Positions 11,350-22,073 of a stretch of 64,000 bases of DNA are shown one piece after another. This DNA is from Ruegeria arenilitoris (GTDB lineage Bacteria > Pseudomonadota > Alphaproteobacteria > Rhodobacterales > Rhodobacteraceae). Made by a program: the position numbers and the translations under genes. Below the pieces are notes generated by a model. That model searched no databases, was not told the origin of the DNA, and worked only from the letters and a program-made list of their open reading frames with translations. Location: assembly GCF_013031355.1 (NCBI RefSeq), contig NZ_WPZO01000001.1:620001-684000 (forward strand), given 5' to 3'. Position 1 is the first letter of the stretch. The number at the start of each line of letters is the position of its first letter.

Positions 11350-11877
11350 TCAGTCGTCCAATGCGGCTTCCCAGGCCAGGACCTGAGCCGCCATCCGCCC
11401 ACGTTTGCCGTCAATCACGCGCATCGCCAGCGCCTCGCCCGGCTGCAGGTCGGCAAGACCGGACCGGCGCAGAACTTCGATATGCAGGAAGACATCCTCG
11501 CCTCGGCCAAAGACATTGGCAAAACCAAAACCCTTGCCTTTATCGAACCATTTCACCCGCGCGGCCTCAAGCGGCGCCTCGGCGATCACCACGGGATCAA
11601 GCTCGGCAAAATCCGCCAGCATCATCGAGTCGGTCCGCGCGGGCGGATCGACGCTAACAACCTCGACCGCCTGAACACCGCGGTCGGTGCGGTGCGTCAT
11701 GATCTCGATCCCGGCACCATCGGCGACAGAACTTTGTCCGAAATTGCGCAACACGTTCACGTGCAACAGGATATCCGGACCGCCTTCGTCAGACACAACA
11801 AACCCGTACCCTTTGGCAGGGTCGAACCATTTCACGTGTCCACGGACGCGGTACATGTTGTTCAGATCTTCTGGCAC
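11350..11877 (-). CDS. Two-domain cold-shock (CSD) protein
   Basis: Protein of 175 residues with two cold-shock domains, each with the RNA/DNA-binding RNP1 motif: KGYGFV at residues 22-27 and KGFGFA at 115-120, separated by an acidic linker. Standard CspA proteins have one domain and about 70 residues; fused double-CSD proteins are a known alphaproteobacterial form. It probably acts as an RNA chaperone. The first codon is GTG with GGGA upstream; a shorter start at the ATG seven codons later is possible. It is likely in one operon with the DUF192 gene. Confidence 0.88.
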   Translation of the reverse strand: MPEDLNNMYRVRGHVKWFDPAKGYGFVVSDEGGPDILLHVNVLRNFGQSSVADGAGIEIMTHRTDRGVQAVEVVSVDPPARTDSMMLADFAELDPVVIAEAPLEAARVKWFDKGKGFGFANVFGRGEDVFLHIEVLRRSGLADLQPGEALAMRVIDGKRGRMAAQVLAWEAALDD

Positions 11878-11998
11878 GGTTTTCCCATCGCGAGTTTCAA
11901 CAGTTCGTTAAGGGTCCGATGTGTATGGGAATGGCGCGCAAATTCAAGCTGAAAAAACCCTTTGTTTCCTGCGCGTTGCATTTCACGATACGCGAACG

Positions 11999-12604
11999 TC
12001 ATGGATTCAACCTCTGCACTTCCCATGCCGAGCCCACCTGATCCCGGCGCCACTGGAACCTATCGTGCAAACGGAATGCACCATCGGCCCAAAACTCGAT
12101 CTCGGTCGGCACCAGCCTGTATCCGCCCCAAAACGGCGGCCGCGGAGGGTTCGGCCCCAGTTTCGCGGTCACCTTTGCAACCTCTGCCATAAGGGCAGAC
12201 CGGCTGCTGAGGGGCTGAGACTGCTTCGAGGCCCAGGCCCCAAGACGACTCTTCAAAGAGCGGGACGCATAATATTCATCGGCTTGCGGCCCATTTTCCC
12301 GGGTGATTGTACCACGAACCCGGATTTGCCGCCGCAAAGATTTCCAGTGCATGACAAATGCCGCCTTGCCCGCCGATTCAAGCTCGGCCGCCTTGGTGCT
12401 TTCGTAATTGGTGTAAAACACGAAGGCATCGGATTCGATCTCTTTCAACAGCACCATGCGCACATTGGGCATCCCGTCCGGGTCCACGGTCGCCAACGCT
12501 ATGGCGTTGGGATCATTCAATTCGCTGTCTTTGGCCTCCCCCAGCCACCGCTCCGAAATTTCAAACGGATCGGTGCCGGCGAAAATGCCACCATGCTCGT
12601 TCAT
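11999..12604 (-). CDS. pdxH: Pyridoxamine 5'-phosphate oxidase
   Basis: FMN enzyme that makes pyridoxal phosphate from the pyridoxine or pyridoxamine phosphates. The 201-residue protein has the expected length and motifs: [35 protein letters not shown], the [19 protein letters not shown] substrate/FMN segment and the C-terminal [10 protein letters not shown]. The ATG at 12604 is chosen because GGGGG lies 6 bases before it. It is divergent from fabI across 135 bases. Identification is secure. Confidence 0.95.
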   Translation of the reverse strand: MNEHGGIFAGTDPFEISERWLGEAKDSELNDPNAIALATVDPDGMPNVRMVLLKEIESDAFVFYTNYESTKAAELESAGKAAFVMHWKSLRRQIRVRGTITRENGPQADEYYASRSLKSRLGAWASKQSQPLSSRSALMAEVAKVTAKLGPNPPRPPFWGGYRLVPTEIEFWADGAFRLHDRFQWRRDQVGSAWEVQRLNP

Positions 12605-12739
12605 TTCCATCCCCCGGAAACTTTTATTAACTACCCTAGGGCGAGAACCCGCTGTGAGCAAGAGCGCGCGGCCTTGAAGCAGCGCATCCAATGGCATAAA
12701 CCAACTCAACATGACGCGAAGACAGGCGGAGAACCGAAC

Positions 12740-13546
12740 ATGTCAAATCAGTTGATGGCCGGAAAACGCGGCCTCATCATGGGACTGGCCAATGATAAAT
12801 CGATTGCATGGGGAATTGCCCGCGCTTTATCCGAAGCCGGAGCCGAACTTGCCTTTTCCTATCAGGGCGATGCGCTGAAGAAACGGGTAGACCCGCTGGC
12901 GGCGCAACTGGGCAGCGAAATTGTCCTGCCCTGCGACGTAAGCGATGAGGCATCAATTGATGCGCTGTTCTCTTCGCTGGAAGAGAAGTGGGGCAAGCTG
13001 GACTTTATCGTTCATGCGATCGGCTTCTCGGACAAGAACGAACTGCGCGGTCGTTATGTCGACACCAGCCGTGCGAATTTCAAGCTGACCATGGATGTGT
13101 CGGTCTATTCCTTCACCGCCGTGATGCAGCGCGCGGAAAAGATGATGTCCGAAGGCAGCAGCGCCGTTACCCTGACCTATTACGGCGCCGAACAGGTGAT
13201 GCCGCACTACAACGTGATGGGCGTCGCCAAAGCCGCGCTGGAAGCATCGGTCAAGTATCTGGCCGAGGATCTGGGCAAGGACGGCATCCGCGTCAATTCG
13301 ATCTCGGCCGGTCCGATCAAAACCCTGGCTGCCAGCGGCATTGGCGACTTCCGCTATATCATGAAGTGGAACGAGTATAACTCGCCCCTGCGCCGCAACG
13401 TGACAATCGACGACGTGGGCAAGTCGGCACTGTATCTGTTGTCCGATCTCAGCAGCGGCGTCACCGGTGAGAATCTGCACGTGGATTCGGGTTATCACAT
13501 CGTCGGCATGAAGGCCGTCGACGCCCCGGACGTTGAAAAAGGTTAA
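12740..13546 (+). CDS. fabI: Enoyl-ACP reductase (NADH)
   Basis: Last step of each fatty-acid elongation round. The 268-residue SDR-fold protein has the FabI-type nucleotide-binding start [13 protein letters not shown] and the catalytic Tyr157-x6-Lys164 (YNVMGVAK), with Tyr147 before it, as in classical FabI. A GGAG ribosome site lies about ten bases before ATG 12740; the open frame extends far upstream but that part is antisense to pdxH. It is followed after five bases by gpt, so the two are likely co-transcribed. Triclosan-type inhibitors target this class. Confidence 0.96.
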   Translation: MSNQLMAGKRGLIMGLANDKSIAWGIARALSEAGAELAFSYQGDALKKRVDPLAAQLGSEIVLPCDVSDEASIDALFSSLEEKWGKLDFIVHAIGFSDKNELRGRYVDTSRANFKLTMDVSVYSFTAVMQRAEKMMSEGSSAVTLTYYGAEQVMPHYNVMGVAKAALEASVKYLAEDLGKDGIRVNSISAGPIKTLAASGIGDFRYIMKWNEYNSPLRRNVTIDDVGKSALYLLSDLSSGVTGENLHVDSGYHIVGMKAVDAPDVEKG

Positions 13547-13551
13547 GAACA

Positions 13552-14061
13552 ATGAGCGCCAAAGACCGCCTGCCCCACGAAAAAGGCTTTCACATCAGCT
13601 GGGATCAGATTCACCGCGACTCGCGCGCTTTGGCGTGGCGGTTGGACGGTCAGGGCCCCGATGACGGCGCATGGCGCGCCGTTGTCGCCATCACTCGCGG
13701 CGGCATGGCCCCCGCGATGATCGTCAGCCGCGAGCTGGACATCCGCACGGTCGACACGATCAGCGTGCGGTCCTACCACCATCAGGCGCAGGGCGAGGCC
13801 GAGGTATTGAAAGCCCCCGACGCCGATCTGATGGGCGATGGCGAGGGCGTTCTGATCATCGACGATCTGGTCGACAGCGGCAAAACGCTGGAACTGGTGC
13901 GCGCGATGTACCCCAAGGCGCATTTCGCCACCGTTTACGCCAAGCCCAAAGGCCGCCCGATGGTGGACACGTTCATCACCGAGGTCAGCCAGGACACGTG
14001 GATCTTTTTCCCGTGGGATATGGCCCTGCAATATGTTGAGCCCTATCGCGGCACCGACTGA
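13552..14061 (+). CDS. gpt: Xanthine(-guanine) phosphoribosyltransferase
   Basis: Purine salvage enzyme joining xanthine or guanine to PRPP. The 169-residue protein carries the PRPP-binding loop [13 protein letters not shown] around residues 101-113 and the N-terminal [12 protein letters not shown]. Length and motifs fit Gpt rather than hypoxanthine PRTase, although some activity on hypoxanthine cannot be excluded. It lies five bases after fabI and 27 bases before the aminotransferase, suggesting one transcript. Confidence 0.93.
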   Translation: MSAKDRLPHEKGFHISWDQIHRDSRALAWRLDGQGPDDGAWRAVVAITRGGMAPAMIVSRELDIRTVDTISVRSYHHQAQGEAEVLKAPDADLMGDGEGVLIIDDLVDSGKTLELVRAMYPKAHFATVYAKPKGRPMVDTFITEVSQDTWIFFPWDMALQYVEPYRGTD

Positions 14062-14088
14062 TCCTCTGCCGAACATTCAGGACCACGC

Positions 14089-15264
14089 ATGACCCGGACA
14101 CGCACCACCGCCACATATGCCCCTCCGGTGATGGAGGCGCGGCGTTGGCTGGAAGGCGTGGTCTTTCCCGAAGACCGTCCTTTGATCAATGTCAGCCAGG
14201 CCGCGCCGGTTGATCCGCCACCCTTGGCGCTGCGTCAGGCCATGGCCGAGTTCGCCGTGACCGAAGACAGCGCGCATCTATACGGCCCGGTTCTGGGCAA
14301 TCCCGATTTACGCGCGGAATTGGCAACGCAGATCGGCCGGCATTACGCCGCTGAACTCGCGGCGGATCAGGTTGCCATCACTTCAGGTTGCAATCAGGCG
14401 TTTGCCGCCGCGATCTCGGCCATCACCGATGAAGGGGACGAGGTTATCCTGCCAACCCCTTGGTATTTCAACCATAAAATGTGGCTGGATATGACGGGCG
14501 TTCGCGCCATCGACCTGAAAACCGATGATGAGCTGCTGCCCGATCCCGATGCGGTCCGCGCCTTGATCACGGACAAAACCCGCGCAATCGCTCTGGTCAC
14601 CCCGAACAATCCGGGCGGCGTGGAATACCCCTCGGAACTGGTGCACGCTTTCTATGATCTGGCGCGCGAGGCGGGCATTCGGCTGCTGGTCGACGAGACC
14701 TACCGCGACTTCGACAGCCGCAGCGGTCCGCCACATGATCTGTTCAGCCAACCAGACTGGCAGGATACGCTAGTCCACCTCTATTCCTTTTCCAAAGCCT
14801 ATCGCCTGACAGGTCACCGCGTCGGTGCGATCGCAACCAGTGCGAACCTGCTGGCCGAGATCGAGAAGTTCCTGGACACGGTGGCAATTTGCCCCGGCCA
14901 GATCGGCCAGTTTGCGGCACTGTGGGGGATGCAGAACCTGTCGCAATGGGTAGCCGGAGAGCGCGCTGAAATCCTCGACCGCCGCGCCGCGATTCAGGAA
15001 GAACTGCCCCGCTTGGCCGACAAGGGCTGGCGCCTGTTGGGACTGGGGGCGTATTTCGCGTATTTCGAGCATCCGTTCGACATCCCTTCGGATGAACTGG
15101 CGCGTCGTCTGGTGCCCGAGGCAGGTATCCTGCTGCTGCCCGGCACGATGTTCATGCCCGAAGACGACCCGGCAGGAAGACGTCAGGTTCGCATCGCGTT
15201 TGCCAATCTCGACCGCGCCGGGATCGCGCAATTGTTCGACCGCCTGCAGGCCCTGTCCTTCTGA
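14089..15264 (+). CDS. Class I/II aminotransferase
   Basis: PLP-dependent aminotransferase of 391 residues. It shows TPNNPGG in place of the usual NNPTG, the LLVDETYRDF aspartate region and the Schiff-base Lys236 in YSFSKAYRLTGHRVG. The Pro-Gly-Gly change and the low similarity to the enzyme at 1644 suggest a different substrate. It follows gpt closely and is probably expressed with it. The substrate cannot be inferred. Confidence 0.9.
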   Translation: MTRTRTTATYAPPVMEARRWLEGVVFPEDRPLINVSQAAPVDPPPLALRQAMAEFAVTEDSAHLYGPVLGNPDLRAELATQIGRHYAAELAADQVAITSGCNQAFAAAISAITDEGDEVILPTPWYFNHKMWLDMTGVRAIDLKTDDELLPDPDAVRALITDKTRAIALVTPNNPGGVEYPSELVHAFYDLAREAGIRLLVDETYRDFDSRSGPPHDLFSQPDWQDTLVHLYSFSKAYRLTGHRVGAIATSANLLAEIEKFLDTVAICPGQIGQFAALWGMQNLSQWVAGERAEILDRRAAIQEELPRLADKGWRLLGLGAYFAYFEHPFDIPSDELARRLVPEAGILLLPGTMFMPEDDPAGRRQVRIAFANLDRAGIAQLFDRLQALSF

Positions 15265-15344
15265 GCTTGCCCCCCGGCGGCGTGCATCGTATTCAGGGCC
15301 GCAACCGACAGGGCAGTAACTTGCCGCATTAATAAGAGGGCACC

Positions 15345-17186
15345 ATGGCCGCAGGCATGAAAAACCTATCGAAGACCTTTGTCTGGATTCTCATGGGCCT
15401 ATTGATGCTGGGCCTTGCGGGCTTTGGCGCAACCAGCCTGACCGGCACCGTGCGCACCGTTGCGCAGGTGGGCAACGAAGATATTTCGATCAACGAGTAT
15501 GTCCGCGAGCTGCAGCGTGAAATTCGCGCGGTCGAAAGCCAGACCGGCCAGCCCCTGCAAATGTCGCAGGCGCATGAGTTCGGGCTGGACCAACTGGCTT
15601 TGTCCCGCCTAACCGCTCTGGCCGCGCTGGACAACGAAGTTGGTGAGCTGGGCATTTCGATCGGCGACGAGAACCTGCAAAAGGAAATCGTCGCCATTGG
15701 GGCGTTTCAGGGCGTTGATGGTTCGTTCGACCGTGACGCATATCAGTTCCAGCTCGATCAGGTCGGGATGACGGATACCGAATTCGAATCGGACCTGCGC
15801 AAGGAATCCTCGCGCACCATCGTGCAGAACGCCGTGGTCAGCGGGGTTGAGATGCCTTCGGTCCTGACGCAAGTGCTGACAGACTACGTAGGCGCCCGCC
15901 GCAGCTTTACCGTGGCCACGGTCGGGCCGGATGCGCTGACCACTCCTGTTGCAGCCCCCACGAATGAACAGGTTCAGACCTACTACGATGAAAACACGGA
16001 TCAGTTCACCCTGCCCCGCACCAAGAAACTGACATATGCGATTCTGTCGCCCGAAATGCTGCTGGACAGTGTCGAGATTGATGAGGACTCGGTGCGTCGC
16101 CTCTATGATCAGCGCGCGTCTGAGTTTCATCAGCCTGAGCGCCGTCTAGTCGAACGCCTGACCTACCCCAGCGAGGAAGCAGCACAAACAGCGATGGCCC
16201 AGCTTGAGGTCGGCGGTACCACGTTTGAACAACTGGTACGGGACCGCCAGCTGGAACTCAGCGACATCGACCTTGGTGACGTAACCCGTGAGGATCTGGG
16301 CGACGCGGCCGAGGCCGTCTTTGCCGCTGATCTGGACACCGTGGTCGGCCCGCTTCCGTCGACCTTTGGCCCCGCGCTGTTCCGCATCAACGGCTCGCTG
16401 GCTGAAAACACAACCTCATTCGAAGACGCCGCCCCCGCCCTGCGAGAGGAACTGGCCGCCGATCGCGCCCGCCGTCAGATCGAGGCACAGGCCGAAGACA
16501 TCAATGACCTGCTGGCCGGAGGCGCCACTCTGGAAGAATTGACCTCTGAGACCGAGATGGAATTGGGTCAGATCGACTGGACCCGCCAGAGCGACGATGG
16601 TGTCGCCGCCTATGACGGATTCCGCACCGCCGCCGAAGCGGTGAACGAAGGCGATTTTCCCGAGGTTGCGTTCCTTGAGGACGGCTCGATCTTTGCCCTG
16701 CGCCTGAACGAAGTTCTGCCCCAACGCCCCGAGCCGCTGGAGACAGCGCGCGAACTCGTGGTGGCAGCATGGACGCAGGCCGAGACGAACAAGGCACTGG
16801 AAGAACAAGCCAAAGCGGTTCTGGAGCAGTTGAAAGCGGATGGTGACTTCACCACCACAGGCCTGCCATTCCGCGTAGAAAACGCCCTGACCCGCACCGC
16901 GTTCCTGGACGATGTGCCTGCGGATTTCATGGTGCAGGTTTTCGAAATGGAACCCGGCGAGCTGCGCACCGTTCCGGGTGACGGTTCCGCGTTCATCATC
17001 CGTCTGGAAGAGTTGCTGGCGCCTGCCGAAACCGACGAGCTGCGTCAGGCCCAGGCCGCGCTTGAGGCTCAGTTGAACCAGGCGTTGGCCCAGAACATCT
17101 TCGACGCCTATGTGCGCGATGCGCAGGCCCGCGCCCGACCGGTAATTGACCAGCGCGCGTTGAACGCCGTGCAGTCAAGCTATTAA
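15345..17186 (+). CDS. PpiD-like membrane-anchored peptidyl-prolyl isomerase
   Basis: Protein of 613 residues with one N-terminal membrane anchor (about residues 11-33, FVWILMGLLMLGLAGFGA) and a long periplasmic part of SurA/PpiD type: the N-terminal chaperone helices (QVGNEDISINEYVRELQREI) and a parvulin-like region. Such proteins assist folding of exported proteins at the SecYEG exit. GAGGG precedes the ATG. It lies only 12 bases before trpE, a linkage that is common in Rhodobacteraceae. Whether the parvulin domain is catalytically active cannot be judged by eye. Confidence 0.88.
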   Translation: MAAGMKNLSKTFVWILMGLLMLGLAGFGATSLTGTVRTVAQVGNEDISINEYVRELQREIRAVESQTGQPLQMSQAHEFGLDQLALSRLTALAALDNEVGELGISIGDENLQKEIVAIGAFQGVDGSFDRDAYQFQLDQVGMTDTEFESDLRKESSRTIVQNAVVSGVEMPSVLTQVLTDYVGARRSFTVATVGPDALTTPVAAPTNEQVQTYYDENTDQFTLPRTKKLTYAILSPEMLLDSVEIDEDSVRRLYDQRASEFHQPERRLVERLTYPSEEAAQTAMAQLEVGGTTFEQLVRDRQLELSDIDLGDVTREDLGDAAEAVFAADLDTVVGPLPSTFGPALFRINGSLAENTTSFEDAAPALREELAADRARRQIEAQAEDINDLLAGGATLEELTSETEMELGQIDWTRQSDDGVAAYDGFRTAAEAVNEGDFPEVAFLEDGSIFALRLNEVLPQRPEPLETARELVVAAWTQAETNKALEEQAKAVLEQLKADGDFTTTGLPFRVENALTRTAFLDDVPADFMVQVFEMEPGELRTVPGDGSAFIIRLEELLAPAETDELRQAQAALEAQLNQALAQNIFDAYVRDAQARARPVIDQRALNAVQSSY

Positions 17187-17198
17187 AAGAGACCGAGT

Positions 17199-18710
17199 AT
17201 GGCCCTGACCCCCGAGTTTGACAGCTTCGCCCGCGCCTATGAGGCTGGCGAAAATCAGGTCGTCTATACCCGTCTGGCAGCTGATCTGGATACGCCCGTA
17301 TCCCTGATGCTCAAACTGACAGGTGCGCAGAAAGACGCGTTCATGCTGGAATCCGTGACCGGTGGAGAGATCCGCGGGCGGTATTCGATCATTGGCATGA
17401 AGCCTGACCTGATCTGGCGGTGTCGCGGGGAAACGTCGGAACTGAACCGCTCGGCTCGCTTCGATGCCGAGGCGTTCGACTCGCAGGACGGTAACCCGAT
17501 GGACAACTTGCGCGCGTTACTGGCCGAAAGCCGCATCGCGCTGCCGGACGACCTGCCACAGGCTGCGGCGGGGCTGTTCGGCTATCTGGGCTATGACATG
17601 GTGCGGTTGGTCGAATACCTGCCAGACGTGAACCCCGACCCGTTGGGCCTGCCCGATGCGATCATGCTGCGCCCGTCGGTCATTGCTGTTCTGGATGGTG
17701 TTAAAGGCGAAGTCACCGTCGTCTCCCCCGCCTGGGTGGCCGAGGGGCAATCGGCCAAGGCCGCCTACGCGCAGGCTGCTGAACGTGTGATGGACGCGGT
17801 TCGCGATCTGGAACGCGCCATGCCCGCCGAAACCCGCGATCTGGGCGATGCCTCCGAAATTGCGCCGCCGGTGTCGAACTTCACCAAGTCCGGCTATATG
17901 GAAGCGGTCGAAAAGGCCAAGGAATACATCCGCGCGGGCGACATCTTTCAGGTGGTCCCGGCGCAGCGCTGGACGCAGGATTTCCCGCTGCCGCCGTTTG
18001 CGCTCTATCGTTCGCTGCGGCGTACCAACCCGTCACCCTTCATGTTCTATTTTAACTTCGGTGGCTTTCAGGTCGTCGGGGCCAGCCCCGAGATTCTGGT
18101 TCGCGTCTTCGGGGATGAGGTCACGATCCGCCCGATCGCTGGCACACGCCCCCGAGGTGCAACGCCCGAAGAAGACAAGGCCAACGAGGCCGATCTGCTG
18201 GCCGACAAGAAAGAGCTGGCAGAGCACCTGATGCTGCTGGATCTGGGCCGCAACGACACCGGCCGCGTGTCCAAGATAGGAACCGTACGTCCGACCGAAG
18301 AGTTCATCATCGAACGCTACAGCCACGTAATGCACATCGTGTCGAACGTAGTCGGAGAGCTGGCCGAAGACAAAGACGCGCTGGACGCTTTCTTTGCCGG
18401 GATGCCAGCCGGCACCGTTTCAGGCGCGCCGAAAGTGCGCGCGATGGAGATCATTGACGAGCTGGAACCGGAAAAGCGCGGTGTCTATGGCGGCGGTGTT
18501 GGCTATTTCAGCGCCGGTGGCGATATGGATATGTGTATCGCCCTGCGGACGGCCATCGTGAAGGACCAGAAACTGTATATTCAGGCCGGTGGCGGTGTCG
18601 TGTACGACAGCGACCCCGAATACGAATACATGGAGACCGTTCACAAATCGAACGCCATTCGCCGCGCCGCAGCCGATGCCGCCCGGTTCACCGGAAACGG
18701 AAACTCATAG
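17199..18710 (+). CDS. trpE: Anthranilate synthase component I
   Basis: Converts chorismate to anthranilate with ammonia from TrpG, the first step of tryptophan synthesis. The 503-residue chain has the N-terminal Trp-binding stretch (MLESVTGGEIRGRYSIIG) that mediates feedback inhibition and the chorismate-binding domain with IAGTRPRG, LLDLGRNDTGRVS and AGTVSGAPKVRAMEII. It follows the ppiD-like gene by 12 bases, leaving no room for a leader peptide or attenuator. Unusually for a trp operon, trpG is 3.5 kb away behind minus-strand genes. Confidence 0.97.
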   Translation: MALTPEFDSFARAYEAGENQVVYTRLAADLDTPVSLMLKLTGAQKDAFMLESVTGGEIRGRYSIIGMKPDLIWRCRGETSELNRSARFDAEAFDSQDGNPMDNLRALLAESRIALPDDLPQAAAGLFGYLGYDMVRLVEYLPDVNPDPLGLPDAIMLRPSVIAVLDGVKGEVTVVSPAWVAEGQSAKAAYAQAAERVMDAVRDLERAMPAETRDLGDASEIAPPVSNFTKSGYMEAVEKAKEYIRAGDIFQVVPAQRWTQDFPLPPFALYRSLRRTNPSPFMFYFNFGGFQVVGASPEILVRVFGDEVTIRPIAGTRPRGATPEEDKANEADLLADKKELAEHLMLLDLGRNDTGRVSKIGTVRPTEEFIIERYSHVMHIVSNVVGELAEDKDALDAFFAGMPAGTVSGAPKVRAMEIIDELEPEKRGVYGGGVGYFSAGGDMDMCIALRTAIVKDQKLYIQAGGGVVYDSDPEYEYMETVHKSNAIRRAAADAARFTGNGNS

Positions 18711-18755
18711 CAGTACTCTTTACTGCGTAGAGGCCGCTCCGCCGATCTTGGGCGC

Positions 18756-19397
18756 CTAAAAGTCTTTGCAGAAATAGATGAACACTGCGCAGGCTCCGGC
18801 ACAGACAACTGCGAGAATGATCCGCTGAGGCACTGTGCCTCGGCGATTGGGCGGCAAAGAAATCAGCATTCCAATCGACGCACTGATCGGCACGCCCAGT
18901 ATAACCCATACATCAGCTGACACTACATCGAAGATCGTATGATTGATGTAGTGCTGCACCTCATTGAAAATGTTTGGCCAAGTTTCGAATTTCAGGCGAA
19001 GCGCCCACCTGAAGAAATTGAACAGGCTGATAAATGCAACGCAATAGAACCATGTAACAAACAATGACGCGACCCATGTTGCGACACAGTTCTCGCGCCT
19101 GACCGGCCTCCAGCCACTCAGTTTTGCCGCCACGACGCCAATGATGGTTCCGACCCAACTGAGACCAAGCAGGGATGCGAACCCAACAAAAATCAAGATT
19201 GTCGTATTGTTGGACGCAACGGGCATCATTCCAAGGAAGGCAAAAAAGTGGAAAGGTATTAAAAACCAAACAGCTTCTGTTGCAGTTTCCAGCGTTTTTC
19301 TTTTCCCTTTATCCTCGACAAACGGGTTCCCGCTTTCCGAAACAAGGGACAGGAAAGACGGAAACGCCTTCAGGATGTTCTCCATCTCTTTCGACAT
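18756..19397 (-). CDS. Hypothetical polytopic membrane protein
   Basis: Protein of 213 residues with about five hydrophobic segments (for example VWFLIPFHFFAFLGMM and ILIFVGFASLLGLSWVGTII) between short charged loops; the C-terminus (AVFIYFCKDF) is also membrane-embedded. I recognise no family. It starts three bases after the stop of the frameshifted gene at 19401, so the two form a unit. Base composition is clearly AT-richer than trpE and trpG on either side, consistent with acquired DNA. Confidence 0.6.
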   Translation of the reverse strand: MSKEMENILKAFPSFLSLVSESGNPFVEDKGKRKTLETATEAVWFLIPFHFFAFLGMMPVASNNTTILIFVGFASLLGLSWVGTIIGVVAAKLSGWRPVRRENCVATWVASLFVTWFYCVAFISLFNFFRWALRLKFETWPNIFNEVQHYINHTIFDVVSADVWVILGVPISASIGMLISLPPNRRGTVPQRIILAVVCAGACAVFIYFCKDF

Positions 19398-19400
19398 AGT

Positions 19401-20383
19401 CTATTGCTGCCAATGCAATATGATAAACGCGCTTTGGCGTTTGTTTTCTATTTGTTGAAAGTGGAACTCCGTTACTGTTGGTTGCCATTCACCCTTTTTT
19501 GCAGCATTCATTGCTGCCTTTTTATGCGCCTTTGCACCCCCGAACCAACTCTTTGAATACTCTCCGGTCGGAATGGGTGCTGACAGTTCAAGGCACAAGC
19601 CACTGTCTGATGGCACGTCATGCAAACTAATCTCAACCGAACTGACCACCAGATTCGGCGACTTGTCCGGATTGGCTTTGTCAGGGTCTGGCAGGCTGGC
19701 AAAGGCTGGATTGGGTAAGAAAATCTGCGCTATGTCATAAGCTGTTTGTTCAATGATGAACTTCCCCTTAGGGCTTACAACAACATTTTCCATCCCAGTG
19801 TAGACCGAGCCGGACACCCATTTACCCCGCTCGTTCGTCAGCCGCCCTGTATGGTGGCAGCCGCTGGTTCCCTGAAAAACAAAATGGAACTGTTTGTCCA
19901 GGTTCGGAGTACGCAACAGCTCGCGTTCATCCGAGTGCGCCAACACAAACTTGTTGGTTCGTAAAAGTACTTCTCGTCACCGAGTCCGAGTTGACAGTCT
20001 TCATTCCTTGCGTCGCAGGTTCCGAAATCCAGATCGGATCTGGTCAAAGAGGCGTAGTTTGCTGCTTTTGCACGTACAGAATGACTTATACTGCGAACAA
20101 GAACTGCTTCTCGGTTTTTACTGGGGAGAACGACAATGTAATCCCCCTCGTTTGCTCCTGCGCGCAATAAGAACTTTCCTTTTGACGAGTATTGAAGCCT
20201 GTTCCCAGCCTCAAGCGCAGTATAATTTTTGCCCTTATAACCCCTTATTTTAGGAAGCTTTATGCGTCCCCGCTTCAGGGCGTCGCTTGGGTCACCGATA
20301 GGTGAGTAATACGGGCCGTTTTCGGAAAATTGAGACGGAGAGCATCCGGCAAATGTGGGTTGAGACAACGCACCCGCCATCAA
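19401..20383 (-). pseudogene. Frameshifted exported protein of unknown function
   Basis: Two overlapping frames make one protein when a single T is added to the TTTT run (plus-strand AAAA at 19963-19966). The first frame reads a hydrophobic start and Cys (SQPTFAGCSPSQF) through GDEKYF; the second continues LRTNKFVLAHSDERELLR to the stop at 19401. The joined chain is about 325 residues with several cysteines, probably periplasmic. The true start is unclear: the frame opens upstream of the ATG with ATA after a stop, and an ATG there would give a better signal peptide. A sequencing error in the homopolymer is possible. Family not recognised. Confidence 0.55.
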
Positions 20384-20528
20384 ACAAAAGCAATATAATG
20401 ATATTTACACCACGAAAGTGGGCAACCACCAAATCCAGGGGATTTGGCGTCACGAAAGAAACGTCACAAGGACGTCCTTTGTTTTCAGCAACCGATTAAA
20501 AAACTCCTGGGGGCTACACAACCTGAGT

Positions 20529-22073
20529 TTATTTTGCGTTATTGATCATCACTGCGGAAATCGGAGCCATTGCGACGCGGTTACCCCGATCTTCAAGTCC
20601 CCACAACAACAGGGCCGAGATCGTGTCGGGGCGCAGGCGGCCCAGCATCACGACGGTTCCTTCCTGCCCGGCGCGGAACGCGGCCTGATCCAGGAAACGG
20701 CGCATGATCTTGGGATCCTGACGCGCGCCATCAATGTCACGGAAGATCACGCCCGAGGGCACGCCATTACGGGCGGCCAGCTTTTGCACGGTGTTCAATC
20801 CGTTATCCTGCGTGATCAGCCCACGCCCGGTCCCCGCGGCAATCGCGGCCACCTGATCGGCCAGTTTTCGATTGCCCTGAATGCCCGAGTCCACGCCTTC
20901 GAGGATACCCACCGTTTCCGGCAGTTCTTCGAGCCACACGGCCAAAGATACCTCAGCATCCTGCGCGCTGGCGGCTTCGGGCAGATCGGCCAGGGCAAGA
21001 ACTTCGAAACCTGCCTCGCGGTGCCTGTTCATCTTTTCGGCGGCATCAGGATCCGAGGGGCTGACCGCGAAGGTCAGCGGGTACGGGAAGTCCTGCAAGG
21101 CCTCGGCACCGTAAGCGCCCTCATCGTCGATCAGGATGATGGACATCAGGGGCTTGGCCTCAGGATTTTCAAATTCGGCCGCGTATGCCTCGATCGGCTT
21201 GCCCGGAGCCAGCAGATCCGTACCGGTTTCAGCGACCTGAGTGGCATCATCACGTTCGGTCAGGGGCACAACGCGCGTGCCAACGCTTGGACCGGCGGCA
21301 GCTTCACCTTCCCCTCCGATCTGGGGAACGGACGCAATTCGCGGCAGATCACGCGGCGCTGCATCTTCGTCGCCTTCGACGGCAATCGGGCTGTTCTCAA
21401 ACGGGTTTTCTTCTGCCTCAGCCGCCTCAGTGTCGGCTACCTCGGGTTCAGCGTCCGGGGCACCAGCGGATTCGGTTTCAGGCGTATTGCCGGATTCAGG
21501 CTGTGGTTCGACCTCAGCGACTGCGGTTTCCGTCTCGGGCTCGACCTCTGCAACTTCGGGTTCTGGCTGTGCCGCAGGTTCGGCGACTTCAGGTTGCGCC
21601 TCAACCTCGACGACCGGTTCGGGCTGGGCTTCGGGCGCGTCCAACGACACTTCGGGCAAGGCCTCGGCGCTGGGTGATCCCTGCACCAACGGCGGTGCCT
21701 GCGGCGCAACGGGCGCTTCTGTGGAAACGGCAACCGGTGCAGAAGTCGCTTCGACAGGCTCATCGACCTGTGCGGCAGGCGCTGTCATCTCGGGCTGATC
21801 CTCAGGCTCGATCTCGACATCCGACAATTCAGCCAGCGTGTCGGTCTGATCAAAGTCGGATTCGGGTTCGGTTGGCGGCAGGTCCAATAGATCGGCATCG
21901 CCAACGGTGTCCGTCGCGTCTGCGGTGGATTCGGAAACTTCTACCGCCTCGGGTTGCGGAGCGGACACGGCCACTTCCGGTTTTTTCGTCAGAGGCGTGT
22001 TCAGAGACACCACTGCCCCCAACACTAGGACAACGATCGTTCCCACGATCATCCCGCCGACAAATCCGCCCAT
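20529..22073 (-). CDS. Divergent polysaccharide deacetylase (YibQ-like)
   Basis: Protein of 514 residues in three parts: an N-terminal membrane anchor ([19 protein letters not shown]), a very long low-complexity linker rich in Glu, Pro, Ala and Val (roughly residues 25-290) and a C-terminal divergent polysaccharide deacetylase domain starting near [16 protein letters not shown]. It is expected in the periplasm or cell wall. ATG 22071-22073 is chosen since GAGG lies 8 bases upstream; the longer open frame overlaps trpG. It is transcribed away from trpG and sits between trpE and trpG. Confidence 0.85.
   Translation of the reverse strand: MGGFVGGMIVGTIVVLVLGAVVSLNTPLTKKPEVAVSAPQPEAVEVSESTADATDTVGDADLLDLPPTEPESDFDQTDTLAELSDVEIEPEDQPEMTAPAAQVDEPVEATSAPVAVSTEAPVAPQAPPLVQGSPSAEALPEVSLDAPEAQPEPVVEVEAQPEVAEPAAQPEPEVAEVEPETETAVAEVEPQPESGNTPETESAGAPDAEPEVADTEAAEAEENPFENSPIAVEGDEDAAPRDLPRIASVPQIGGEGEAAAGPSVGTRVVPLTERDDATQVAETGTDLLAPGKPIEAYAAEFENPEAKPLMSIILIDDEGAYGAEALQDFPYPLTFAVSPSDPDAAEKMNRHREAGFEVLALADLPEAASAQDAEVSLAVWLEELPETVGILEGVDSGIQGNRKLADQVAAIAAGTGRGLITQDNGLNTVQKLAARNGVPSGVIFRDIDGARQDPKIMRRFLDQAAFRAGQEGTVVMLGRLRPDTISALLLWGLEDRGNRVAMAPISAVMINNAK

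Noticed and set aside
17187-17198. trp leader peptide or attenuator upstream of trpE
   Set aside because: Only 12 bases separate the upstream gene from trpE, too few for a leader.
20418-21677. 419-codon plus-strand frame
   Set aside because: Antisense to the deacetylase linker; repetitive Gly/Phe/Arg content mirrors the Glu/Pro-rich linker.
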